Part shown: positions 8,472 to 16,881 of the stretch, in pieces | How the letters are laid out: each line of letters opens with the position of its first letter | Position numbering within the stretch: position 1 is the first letter of the stretch | Assembly: GCA_003164255.1 (NCBI GenBank) | Contig: PLST01000290.1 | Coordinates: 227 to 25,919 of the forward strand | Length of the DNA stretch: 25,693 nt | Source of the DNA: Acidobacteriaceae bacterium | GTDB lineage: Bacteria > Acidobacteriota > Terriglobia > Terriglobales > Acidobacteriaceae | Reading direction: 5' to 3' | Program-made: the position numbers and the translations under genes | Notes under the pieces: generated by a model | What the model was told of the DNA's origin: nothing | The model's database searches: none | Seen by the model: only the letters and a program-made list of their open reading frames with translations

Positions 8472-9919
8472 GGCGTATTCCTCGCGACGGGCTGCACCAG
8501 GTTTCCTGCGGATTCTGGCTGAGCAGGCGTGTTGTAGAGATAGACATGGCGAAGGGATTTCAACGAATCAAGTTGAGCCGCGGCAGCCTTCGTCACCCGG
8601 GTACTACTCAAATTGATGTAACTCAACTGCGAAAGCGAAGCCAGTTTCTCAAGCCCGTCGCCAGTCACTGCAGTCCCTTCCAGATGGAGCGACCGCAGAT
8701 GGGTAAACCTGCTCAGCGTAGCAAAACTCGCATCGGTGACCGCCGCGCGCCCCAACTCTGCTTCAACAATAAATGGGGCGTACTTGTTGAATTGCGCCAA
8801 CTGCGTGTCTCCAAAGCTCGCTGCCACATCCACAGTATTCAGAATCAGCCCGTCAGCGGGCTTGCTCGATACAGACACAAGTTTTGCTCCCTGGCCCTCC
8901 GCCATCCGGTGGATATCATCCATGAACGCACTGTAGTCGCCCACAGGTTGCAACGGCAAATCTGGCATCTCTTCGCGAATGAACACCCCAGCAAGTTGCG
9001 TGGCCGTGGGAGATGCGCCTTGCTCGATCCACGCCTTGAGCCAGTTAATCTCCTCCGGTCTCAGCGGTGGCTTTCCTTCGGCGGGCATGAACTGCTTGTG
9101 ATCTGTAGGGAGCGTGACGCGCACGACGAGAAGGCTCTTGTCCGGTTGTCCGGCCACAATTACAGCGCCGTCCTTTCCTCCCTTCATCAGCGCATCATAG
9201 GAGTCCAGGCGCAAACCGCCCTTGACTTTACCTTCCCCATGACACGCCACGCAGTTTGTCTCGAAAACCGTGTCGATGTGCCGTACGTAAAAGGAGCCGG
9301 CTGAGGGCGCTCGGCCTGCGGCACCGAGCCCCGTCAGGCGCTTGATTGAAGCCGGCATGTATTGGGTAAGGTAGTTGCTGCCGTGCGTCAATGCGCCACC
9401 CTGATCGGCCGTCCACGTAAGCAGCACAAGCACACTCGCTAGCAACCCCGGATAAACCCATGGCGCATCTCCGGCCAGCCAGGCACGCCGGGCCAGCACA
9501 CAGAAGAGCACACAAAAGGTGAGCGCGATGCCGCCCCACATATGTCTTGTTACGCCCGCTCCAGCATCACCGCTTCCAAATGCCAGCAAATACCCCAGTG
9601 CCGCAGCGCCGAGGCAACAGGCAAAGCAGAGCCCCAGGACAAACTCCGCAGCCTCGCGAAGAGAGTGCCGTGAGCCTCCCATCACTTCAAGAATCGGGAG
9701 CAACACCAGCAGGCCAATAGGCAGATGCACGGCTAATGGGTGAAATCGTCCCAGGAACTGCTGCCAATCAGCGTGCGGTTTGCCGTCAAACTTGAAAATG
9801 AAAGGCAACAACAGCAGAGAGATGTTCAATGCCAGCGAAACCGACCACAAGACGCGAGTGCGCCTGCTATCTGGAAGCATTCGGGCCTCGAAGGCCGCCA
9901 CATCTCGAAATTTCATCAC
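8468..9919 (-). CDS. Membrane-anchored c-type cytochrome (PSCyt1) with C-terminal leucine-rich repeats
   Basis: This 483-residue protein has three parts. Residues 24-171 hold about five hydrophobic helices (24-44, 62-80, 92-114, 127-145, 156-171) with FHPLAVHLPIGLL, resembling the DUF2231 membrane domain. Residues about 209-300 are a Planctomycete-type cytochrome c domain (PSCyt1) with one heme motif CVACH (C223, C226, H227) and the family's MPAEGKPPL segment, where a Met ligand is plausible. Residues about 390-470 carry leucine-rich repeat units (LRSLHLEGTAVTGDGLEKL, then SYINLSSTRVT). It probably sits in the inner membrane with heme and LRR parts in the periplasm, passing electrons or docking partners. 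It overlaps both neighbours by four bases (ATGA at 8468 and at 9916), strong evidence of one operon. The redox partner is unknown. Confidence 0.85.
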   Translation of the reverse strand: MMKFRDVAAFEARMLPDSRRTRVLWSVSLALNISLLLLPFIFKFDGKPHADWQQFLGRFHPLAVHLPIGLLVLLPILEVMGGSRHSLREAAEFVLGLCFACCLGAAALGYLLAFGSGDAGAGVTRHMWGGIALTFCVLFCVLARRAWLAGDAPWVYPGLLASVLVLLTWTADQGGALTHGSNYLTQYMPASIKRLTGLGAAGRAPSAGSFYVRHIDTVFETNCVACHGEGKVKGGLRLDSYDALMKGGKDGAVIVAGQPDKSLLVVRVTLPTDHKQFMPAEGKPPLRPEEINWLKAWIEQGASPTATQLAGVFIREEMPDLPLQPVGDYSAFMDDIHRMAEGQGAKLVSVSSKPADGLILNTVDVAASFGDTQLAQFNKYAPFIVEAELGRAAVTDASFATLSRFTHLRSLHLEGTAVTGDGLEKLASLSQLSYINLSSTRVTKAAAAQLDSLKSLRHVYLYNTPAQPESAGNLVQPVARNTP

Positions 9920-11463
9920 GCCAGAAGCCCAGGAACAATATTGGCCGGAACGGGTCCCGTGAGTTTTTGATCGAGTCCCTGAAACTTGTACGTCAACTTG
10001 TTGTGGTCGATTCCCAAGCAGTGCAAAATCGTAGCATTGAAGTCGCGGACCGTGACCGGATCCTTGACCACGTTGTAACTATAATCGTCGGTCTCGCCAT
10101 AGGTGATTCCCCTGCGGACGCCGCCGCCCGCCATCCATGTGGTGTAGCAGCGCGGATGATGATCACGTCCATAGTTTTCCTTGCTCAACCCTCCCTGGCT
10201 ATAGACGGTGCGGCCGAACTCGCCAGCCCAGACAACCAGCGTGTCATCCAGCAATCCGCGCCGTTTCAAATCGGTGACCAGCGCATAACATGCGCGATCC
10301 ACTTCCTGACAAAGGACGGGGAGCAACCCAGTCACATCGGCATGCACATCCCATCCACGTTTATAAATCTGTGTGAACCGCACTCCGCGTTCGGCCATAC
10401 GCCTCGCCAAAAGGCAGTTATATGCAAACGTCCCCGGTTCCTTCGCATCCGGCCCATACAGGTCCCATGTAGACTGGGGTTCCTTGCTGAGATCCGTAAG
10501 CTCGGGTACGGATGCTTGCATCCGGAAGGCCATCTCGTACTGCGCGATCCGCGCGTTAGTCTCCGGATCTCCCATCTCCGCAAGTGTCTGCAGGTTGATC
10601 TGCTCAACAGCATCCAGCATTTTGCGGCGCACCTCGCGATCCACGCCATCCGGATCGCTCAAAAAGAGCACAGGATCCCCACCCGATCGCAAGCCGACCC
10701 CTGCATACTCCGACGAAAGGAATCCACTGCTCCACAGCCGCGATGAAACGGGTTGATTGTTTTCCTTTGGATTCGTTTTCGTCTGCAAAACCATAAAGGT
10801 GGGAAGATTGTCATTCATGCTTCCCAAACCATAGGCAAGCCACGCGCCCAGGCAGGGCTTGCCTGCATTCATATTGCCGGTGTTCATCAGCATGATTGCC
10901 GGCTCGTGATTAATAGCCTCCGTGTTTGTCGACTTGATGATGGTGAGCTCATCGACCATGCGCGCGGTATTCGGCAGCAGATCGCTCACCCATGTCTCGC
11001 TCTGGCCGTAGCGCTGGAACGCCCAATGCGATGGCGCGATGGGAAAGCGCGCCTGCCCCGCGGTCATTCCCGTCAGTTGCTGGCTGCCACGCACTGAATC
11101 AGGAATATCCTTGTCGTAAAGCGCAGCCAGATTCGGCTTATAGTCCAGCAAATCCATCTGCGGAGGCCCGCCTGACATGAACAGATAAATGGCGCGCTTG
11201 GCCTTCGGAGCAAATTGCGGCATTCTCAGCTCATCTTGACTCGACTGCCTGCCTGTCGAATCGGTCGCGTGCGCATCTCCAGTCAGTCCACGACTGCCAA
11301 GCAGCGTGGCTGCGGCGGCCCATCCCAAAACCTTGCCCGAGCGGCCCAGAAACTGTCTCCGTGTCTCGAGTGCAGCCCATTCCTGTTTCAATCCTGCGGG
11401 AATGGGAAGACCCATGACACTGGCCTCGTTCTCGGTATCCGTGCAATTCGGGTGCTGCTTCAT
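9916..11463 (-). CDS. DUF1501 family protein, Tat-exported (sulfatase/phosphatase-fold relative)
   Basis: The 515-residue protein carries a twin-arginine motif (TRRQFLGRSGK, R35-R36) followed by a hydrophobic stretch, then the DUF1501 signatures FMSGGPPQMDLLDYKP near the start of the mature domain, FTQIYKRGWDVHAD, VWAGEFGRT and GRDHHPRCYTTWMAGGGVRRG. DUF1501 proteins are related to the alkaline phosphatase/sulfatase superfamily; the D, H and E residues in these motifs resemble its metal ligands, but no reaction is established. In Planctomycetes and Verrucomicrobia they are almost always paired with a DUF1549/DUF1553 cytochrome, as here: the upstream gene ends 13 bp before this start. GGGGG lies five bases before the ATG. 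A shorter start at M17 would keep the signal. Family identity is firm, activity unknown. Confidence 0.9.
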   Translation of the reverse strand: MKQHPNCTDTENEASVMGLPIPAGLKQEWAALETRRQFLGRSGKVLGWAAAATLLGSRGLTGDAHATDSTGRQSSQDELRMPQFAPKAKRAIYLFMSGGPPQMDLLDYKPNLAALYDKDIPDSVRGSQQLTGMTAGQARFPIAPSHWAFQRYGQSETWVSDLLPNTARMVDELTIIKSTNTEAINHEPAIMLMNTGNMNAGKPCLGAWLAYGLGSMNDNLPTFMVLQTKTNPKENNQPVSSRLWSSGFLSSEYAGVGLRSGGDPVLFLSDPDGVDREVRRKMLDAVEQINLQTLAEMGDPETNARIAQYEMAFRMQASVPELTDLSKEPQSTWDLYGPDAKEPGTFAYNCLLARRMAERGVRFTQIYKRGWDVHADVTGLLPVLCQEVDRACYALVTDLKRRGLLDDTLVVWAGEFGRTVYSQGGLSKENYGRDHHPRCYTTWMAGGGVRRGITYGETDDYSYNVVKDPVTVRDFNATILHCLGIDHNKLTYKFQGLDQKLTGPVPANIVPGLLA

Positions 11464-11476
11464 TTGACCCCCATCG

Positions 11477-14400
11477 CTACTTATTCACCGTCTCGTCCAG
11501 GTTGAGCATCTCGCTCGCCACCATCGTCCATGCCGCAAGTTCCGGCTCGGGAATCGACGGATCTCGTGGTTTTTCTCCAACCGCAACCAGCTTCCGCGCG
11601 GCAACAGGATCGGCGGCATAGTGTTTTTGCATCTCGCGAAGAGACCCCTCCAGAACCGCTGCCATAGAAGGTGGAGCATCGTGCGAAAGCAAAATCTCAC
11701 TCAGCATATTGATGCGTTGTTCCGGCTTGCTTCCACCAAGCTCAATCACCCTTTGCGCCAGAGCCCGCGCAGCCTCAACCCATTGCACGTCGTTCATCGT
11801 CACCAGCGCCTGCAATGGTGTGTCTGTGCGTTGACGGCGCGTGCACACCACGTCGCGCATCGGCGCATCGAAGGCATCCATATCCGGCATCGTCGCCATG
11901 CGCTTCCAATAGGTGTACATACTGCGCCTGTAAAGCGCTTCCCCATGTTGCTGCGTGTAGTTGAGTGTATCGCTAGCCGGATAACTCACCTGCTCCCACA
12001 CGTTCGGCGGCTGATACGGCTTCACGCTCGGCCCGCCAATCTTGTCCACCAGCAGCCCGCCAGACTGGAGCGCAATATCGCGAAGCATCTCGGCATCCAT
12101 GCGGAATCGCGGACCATGCGAAAGCAGTTGGTTCTTCGGGTCCTTTGCCAGTTGTTCCTGCGTCGACTTTGCGCTCTGTCTGTAAGCCGCCGACATCACC
12201 ATCAGCTTGTACATGTGCTTCATGTTCCAGCCGCTCTCGCGAAACTCGACGGCCAGCCAATCAAGCAGTTCGGGATGCGATGGCCGTTGCCCCATGATCC
12301 CGAAGTCCTCTGTGGTCTCCACAAGGCCGGCCCCAAACACTTCGGCCCACATCCGATTCACGGTTACGCGCGCCGTCAGCGGATTCTCCGGGCTCACTGT
12401 CCACTCCGCCAGTGCCAGACGATTACGCGGCTCACCCTGTGGCAGTTGAAGAAGATAGTGCGGCGTGTTCGCCTCGACGCGCTCCGTGCGTGCCGTATAA
12501 ACCCCACGCGTCAAAATATGCGCATACGCAAGGGAAGGCTTCTCCGAAGACACCTGTGTCAGGACGCCGCCCGAGGAGAGCTTGTCGAGTTGCGCGTCCA
12601 GTTGCTTCATCTGGCTGCGGATCGCGAGGGCGGTCTTGTCCACATTTTCCAGATAGAACTCGCAAACCGCGTGCCACTCGTCTTCGTTCCACTGTTGCCT
12701 GGGCCTGTTTGTCAGTTCCGCAGCGTAGTCTTCGAGAGGAAGCCGCTTCACTTCCTCAGCCGTGAGCGCCCGCGCATACATCCGGATGTCTTGATAGCGC
12801 GAGTCCCGGAGTGGGGTTGCATCAGGATGGCGATAGCCCAGTTGCATCGGGACCTGTGTGCGGATCGTTCCATGGCCCAGCGTGTCTTGAACCACGCGGG
12901 TCGCCACTGGCGCTCCGTCCACATAGATTCTGATTCCCGAAGCCTTGCCGGAGCCATCGTATGTAAAAAACACATGCTTCCAATCGCCGCTCACAGCCAA
13001 GGGATCAACGCTCGTCACCTTGATCGCGATCCTCGGTGTGGGATCGGGCGCCATTTGAGGTCCCGGCTTCTTCGCGGGCTTGGGCTTTTCAGCTTCCTTC
13101 TTGGCGTCGGGCTTCTTGTCTGGCTTGCCCTTCGCAAGATCTACCGCCGTCAGATCTCCCGGCGTCGGATAGCGAAAGGATTCCTTGATCGGGGCAGCTT
13201 TCTTTCCCGGCGCGTTCTTTTCAGGCGGCTGCTCATTGGGTACCTCGTTGATGAGATCGACGCTGATCATCCCCTTCTCAATGGAGAGATCCCATCCGCG
13301 ACCGTGCTGCGTCGTGTCCATCTTCGACAACAACGCGCCTGAAGTTCCTCCGGTCGTAGTGCTTGGAGTGGATCGCGGCATGAACCAACCACCCGATGAG
13401 AACGCCTGGTTCCATTCGTAATCGCCGATCTGCCCAAGCGCGACGCGTGCGCTTCCATCCAACCGAAAATCGGGCCACAACCACGTTGTCTCGCCCCATT
13501 GCGGCTTGGACTTGCCAACCTCGAAGGTCGCCGGCTGCGCTTGCGGTGCGCTGTTCTTCAGCTCATCGCCGCCACCTTCGTCCAGACGCAGTCGCAGAAT
13601 CAGCTTGTCTGTCGACACGGGCTGAGCAGGGTTCTGCCGGGAATCGATCCATTGCTCAACAAGCGCTCGCCCTTGCCGCTCCTCTGCCCTCAGTTTGCTC
13701 TCAAGTTCCGATCGCTTCGCCAGAACCTGGTTGTAGGCCTGCTGGTTCTGAGTCTTTGGAATGCGCACCACGGGCGCCCAGACCGGCCTGTCTCCGTTGA
13801 ACGGCTGCTCGTCGATGTTATTGAAGAACGCGCTCAGCGCGTAAAAGTCCTTCTGCGTTGTCGGATCATATTTGTGATCGTGGCAAACCGCGCAGCCTAC
13901 GGTCAGGCCCATGAATGTCGCTCCAAAAGCCTCGGTCCGCTCTCGCGTCATATTCACGCGCAACTCTTCGGGGATGGTCCCGCCCTCATTGCTGCTCACC
14001 CCCAACCGTACGTACCCACTCGCAATCAGCGGATCAAGGTTTCTCGCCGGCAGCATGTCGCCGGCAATCTGCTCCATGGCAAACTGATCGAATGGCTTGT
14101 TGTCGTTGAAGGCCCGGATCAAGTAGTCGCGATACGGCCAGATGTGACGGCTGTTGTCGTAATGCAATCCGTAGGTATCCGAATAACGCGCGTAGTCCAG
14201 CCAGTACCGAGCTCGATGCTCGCCAAAGCTCGGTCTCGCCAGAAGCCGGTCCACCAGGTGCTCATAGGCATCGGGCGACGGATCCTTCTCAAACGCTTTG
14301 ACCTCTGAGGGCGTCGGCAGCAAGCCTGTCAGGTCCAGCGTGACTCGCCTGATCAGTGTCGCCCGGTCAGACTCCAGAGAGGGATGCAATCCCTCCTTTT

Positions 14401-14926
14401 TCATTCGCGCAAGAATGAACGCATCAATCGGCGTCTTGACCCACGGGTCGTTTCTCGCTTCAGCCGGCAAGGTGGCCTTCACAGGCTTGTCAAACGCCCA
14501 GTGTGGCCGATAGACCGCGCCCTCCTTCACCCACTCTTTCAGGACGGCAATCTCCTCCGGCTTCATCGGCCTCGCTTCACCCTGAGGCGATTGCGGCATC
14601 AGGTGATGAGGATCCTTTGACTCGATCCGCTTGATCAGTTCGCTTTCTTCCGGGTGTCCGGGAACGATTGCATCCGGATGTCCCGGCCGTTTCTGCCGTG
14701 CTGATTCTTCCAGGTCAAGCCGAAGCCCGGCCTTGCGCATCTCCGGATCAGGCCCATGGCAACTGAAGCAATTCCGCGCCAAGATAGGCTGTACATCCTG
14801 GTTGAAATCGAGGTGCTTTGCGCTCGATACCTGCGGTTCGCGGTTGTGGCAACCCACCGCCCCCCACAGCAATGCGCCGGCCATCAACAAAAGCAGAACT
14901 CTGGCACACGGGTCCGGCCTGTTCAT
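11477..14926 (-). CDS. Large diheme lipoprotein: PSCyt1-DUF1549-LamG-DUF1553
   Basis: I start this gene at 14926 (1149 residues) rather than at the in-frame ATG at 15118, because 14926 has GGGGGAG five bases upstream and begins a lipoprotein signal with lipobox AVGC (C26). Domains in order: PSCyt1 (about 38-135) with heme motif CFSCH (C53, C56, H57); DUF1549 (about 160-375) with a second heme motif CAVCHDHKYDP (C345, C348, H349); a LamG/concanavalin-like region (LRLRLDEGGG through YVDGAPVATRV) interrupted by a Lys/Pro-rich linker (KPDKKPDAKKEAEKPKPAKK); and a C-terminal DUF1553 domain (ALAEWTVSPENPLTARVTVNR, then GWNMKHMYKLMVMSAAYRQS). The family is typical of Planctomycetes and frequent in some Acidobacteria; its biochemical role is unresolved. 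It is the first gene of the operon running down to 7398. Heme binding is predicted from motifs; glycan binding by LamG is inference. Confidence 0.9.
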   Translation of the reverse strand: MNRPDPCARVLLLLMAGALLWGAVGCHNREPQVSSAKHLDFNQDVQPILARNCFSCHGPDPEMRKAGLRLDLEESARQKRPGHPDAIVPGHPEESELIKRIESKDPHHLMPQSPQGEARPMKPEEIAVLKEWVKEGAVYRPHWAFDKPVKATLPAEARNDPWVKTPIDAFILARMKKEGLHPSLESDRATLIRRVTLDLTGLLPTPSEVKAFEKDPSPDAYEHLVDRLLARPSFGEHRARYWLDYARYSDTYGLHYDNSRHIWPYRDYLIRAFNDNKPFDQFAMEQIAGDMLPARNLDPLIASGYVRLGVSSNEGGTIPEELRVNMTRERTEAFGATFMGLTVGCAVCHDHKYDPTTQKDFYALSAFFNNIDEQPFNGDRPVWAPVVRIPKTQNQQAYNQVLAKRSELESKLRAEERQGRALVEQWIDSRQNPAQPVSTDKLILRLRLDEGGGDELKNSAPQAQPATFEVGKSKPQWGETTWLWPDFRLDGSARVALGQIGDYEWNQAFSSGGWFMPRSTPSTTTGGTSGALLSKMDTTQHGRGWDLSIEKGMISVDLINEVPNEQPPEKNAPGKKAAPIKESFRYPTPGDLTAVDLAKGKPDKKPDAKKEAEKPKPAKKPGPQMAPDPTPRIAIKVTSVDPLAVSGDWKHVFFTYDGSGKASGIRIYVDGAPVATRVVQDTLGHGTIRTQVPMQLGYRHPDATPLRDSRYQDIRMYARALTAEEVKRLPLEDYAAELTNRPRQQWNEDEWHAVCEFYLENVDKTALAIRSQMKQLDAQLDKLSSGGVLTQVSSEKPSLAYAHILTRGVYTARTERVEANTPHYLLQLPQGEPRNRLALAEWTVSPENPLTARVTVNRMWAEVFGAGLVETTEDFGIMGQRPSHPELLDWLAVEFRESGWNMKHMYKLMVMSAAYRQSAKSTQEQLAKDPKNQLLSHGPRFRMDAEMLRDIALQSGGLLVDKIGGPSVKPYQPPNVWEQVSYPASDTLNYTQQHGEALYRRSMYTYWKRMATMPDMDAFDAPMRDVVCTRRQRTDTPLQALVTMNDVQWVEAARALAQRVIELGGSKPEQRINMLSEILLSHDAPPSMAAVLEGSLREMQKHYAADPVAARKLVAVGEKPRDPSIPEPELAAWTMVASEMLNLDETVNK

Positions 14927-15264
14927 GCAGGCTCCCCCGGAAGCAAAGGTTGCTGCTTTATCGTCTTCAAATGCATGCAATCCTGTTTCAGCCTTCGCCG
15001 GCGACTCGAGACTTCCCGCTGCATGCCTTCGGCCCTCATCCGCACCCTGAACGCCCTGGGGCAAGCGTTCCGACCTCTGCGCATAGAATCCGGTCACACT
15101 CCGGCACTTGTCGCGCATAAGAATTTCATCTTCTCGCTATGATTGTCCAGAGCGATCTGCATTCCTTCCACTGGCTTCGGCATCAGGCCTGCCATCCACG
15201 GGGCAACCAGTCTCGTAATTCAGCGGATGCAATCCTCCATCGGGAGAGCTCGCAGCGCAGGGTC
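14927..15264 (-). other. Leader and promoter region of the cytochrome/DUF1501 operon
   Basis: These 338 bp separate the esterase stop from the chosen start of the diheme lipoprotein. The frame upstream of that start stays open to an ATG at 15118, but the extra 64 residues are polar, lack family similarity, and would bury the lipoprotein signal, so I treat them as untranslated. I could not find a convincing -35/-10 pair or a terminator for the esterase gene here. Confidence 0.4.
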
Positions 15265-16803
15265 TTACTGCTCCGATGGAGAGCGGCCAATGAACCTGTC
15301 GGCCCAGTGAATGAAGTACTTCATATTCGGCGCATCGGTGTGGCCACCGTCATGCTGCCTCCACGCAAGTTGGCCGTCGAGAAGTCCGTGATTGACGACG
15401 GGCATTTTCGCTACGTGATAATCCTCGTCAACTCCCAACCCTTTGGCGCCGAGAAGCTTGAACACGCGATTCGCATCCACTGTCGACCTGAAGCTGCCCT
15501 CATGATCGAGCCACCTTGCGTCGCCTTTCTCCGGGATGCCGTAACTGATGAACGTCAGCCGCGGTGCGCACAGCGCAATCAGCTCATTTGAGTCCACTGG
15601 AATGTCGCCCGGAGTCATGCTGCCGAAAGTCGCCTCGGATGCGCCGTACTTCATAAAGTTGCCGGCCATCCAGTAATATTCCCCGCCGGTCAGGCTCTCC
15701 ACCGCCTCGCCGAAGTTGCGCCGAAGCGCAGTCGCGCCGCCTTTGCCTGAAGAACCCACCAGGGCCATTGCAAACCGCTGGTCAAAGGCCATCGTTACCA
15801 GCGTAGCCTTGCCGTACCGTGAAACACCTTCAATACCCACGTGCTTCGCGTCCACAGCAGAGTCGGTCTCAAGGTAGTCCAGCCCACGGCCCGCACCCCA
15901 GGCCCACGCGCGAAGCGCGCCCCAGTCGTCCGGCTTGCGCGGCTGTCCCTTGTTCACTAAACCGATAATGCCGCGTGTCAAACCAGCCCCGTTATCGGCC
16001 TGCACGCTCGCTGGATCAAGCATCGCAAAACCCCAGCCCGCCGCAGCAAGCTCCCAGGTATTCGGCGGATCGCCATCCGCATTCAACTGCGGCAATTGGA
16101 ACGGCGTGACCTTCACCGGCTGCCAAGCCGGATGCTGGGCGAACACATCCTTCAACGACGGATCCTGCTGTACCAGTAATTCCTTCCACGCCTTGTTGAT
16201 CCGCTCGAACTCCTCACTGGAAGGTTCGTTGGGATTCGGAAATCCGGCGCGGCCGAACATCATCAGTACCGGCACGGGTTCTTTCGCATTCGCCGGTGTC
16301 ACCAGCGTCATATGTATTTTCACGTCGATCGCCGGATACGACGAATTGTCCACATGACCCACGAGGTCCTTCACAACAACAGGCGTAAACCCGATCATCT
16401 CGCGATCAACTGCCGTTACTGTCCATGTCACTTTTGGTAGCTCGCTTGGCACGCGGCCGTACACATATTTCGACAGCAGCTCGACAAGTTCCGGCCTGCG
16501 CTTTTCCCACCAGGTCTCCGCCGTCGTCACTTTCTGGCCGTCGTTCAGCGTCAGCGGATCCGAAAGGTCAGGAAACGGATTGGCCTTCGATTCGTCATAG
16601 TTTGCAGCGTTCGGCGCCTTCTCATTCCCGCTCGGCCCAGGTCGGAGCGTCTTGATCCCAAGCTGGTCCATCATGTTCTGGTGGTCCTGGTCAGCAGTCA
16701 ACGTAACCGACGGCGCTGCGGGCGCGGTTTGGGCTGCGCCATAGCCTGCGGCCACGCAGGCAAGGCAGGCCTGGGCAAGTGCGGTGCTTAGGAATTGACG
16801 CAT
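15265..16803 (-). CDS. CE15-like glucuronoyl esterase / acetylxylan-esterase-type alpha/beta hydrolase
   Basis: I start at 16803 (512 residues): this gives a signal peptide (hydrophobic 7-20, cleavage likely after GAAQT) and has CGGGAG nine bases upstream, whereas the longer frame from 16863 would mask the signal. The protein has the layout of bacterial CE15-like esterases: WWEKRRPELVELLSKYVYGRVP (98-119), a nucleophile elbow GVSRYGKAT with S328 (the family's GxSRxGK), a mid-domain RAWAWGAGRGLDYLE, and a C-terminal HDGGHTDAPN in which H488 is the likely catalytic histidine. CE15 enzymes cleave ester links between glucuronic acid on xylan and lignin alcohols. Some relatives act as acetylxylan esterases, so substrate is uncertain. 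It is exported to the periplasm or outside and is divergent from the SGNH esterase, sharing a 78-bp intergenic region with inverted repeats. Confidence 0.82.
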   Translation of the reverse strand: MRQFLSTALAQACLACVAAGYGAAQTAPAAPSVTLTADQDHQNMMDQLGIKTLRPGPSGNEKAPNAANYDESKANPFPDLSDPLTLNDGQKVTTAETWWEKRRPELVELLSKYVYGRVPSELPKVTWTVTAVDREMIGFTPVVVKDLVGHVDNSSYPAIDVKIHMTLVTPANAKEPVPVLMMFGRAGFPNPNEPSSEEFERINKAWKELLVQQDPSLKDVFAQHPAWQPVKVTPFQLPQLNADGDPPNTWELAAAGWGFAMLDPASVQADNGAGLTRGIIGLVNKGQPRKPDDWGALRAWAWGAGRGLDYLETDSAVDAKHVGIEGVSRYGKATLVTMAFDQRFAMALVGSSGKGGATALRRNFGEAVESLTGGEYYWMAGNFMKYGASEATFGSMTPGDIPVDSNELIALCAPRLTFISYGIPEKGDARWLDHEGSFRSTVDANRVFKLLGAKGLGVDEDYHVAKMPVVNHGLLDGQLAWRQHDGGHTDAPNMKYFIHWADRFIGRSPSEQ

Positions 16804-16821
16804 CGAATGAGCTCCCGGGGT

Positions 16822-16866
16822 GATATGCTGGCTTCGCTTGAAAAGCGATTTACTATCCAGCACATC
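16822..16866. promoter_or_regulatory. Nested inverted repeats between the two divergent esterase genes
   Basis: A perfect 15-bp inverted repeat TCGCTTgaaAAGCGA (16834-16848) lies inside a second, nearly perfect pair: GATATGCTGG (16822-16831) and CCAGCACATC (16857-16866), 9 of 10 complementary. It occupies most of the 78 bp between the starts at 16803 (minus) and 16882 (plus). It could be an operator controlling both genes or a leader hairpin of either transcript. Confidence 0.5.
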
Positions 16867-16881
16867 CTAAACCTGTCCACT

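Noticed and set aside
11621..13342. 573-codon plus-strand frame opposite the diheme lipoprotein
   Set aside because: It is antisense to a gene with clear PSCyt1, DUF1549 and DUF1553 signatures; its translation is Arg/His-rich and unlike any family.
14927..15118. N-terminal extension of the diheme lipoprotein from the ATG at 15118
   Set aside because: It would bury the lipoprotein signal; the start at 14926 has a strong Shine-Dalgarno and a lipobox.
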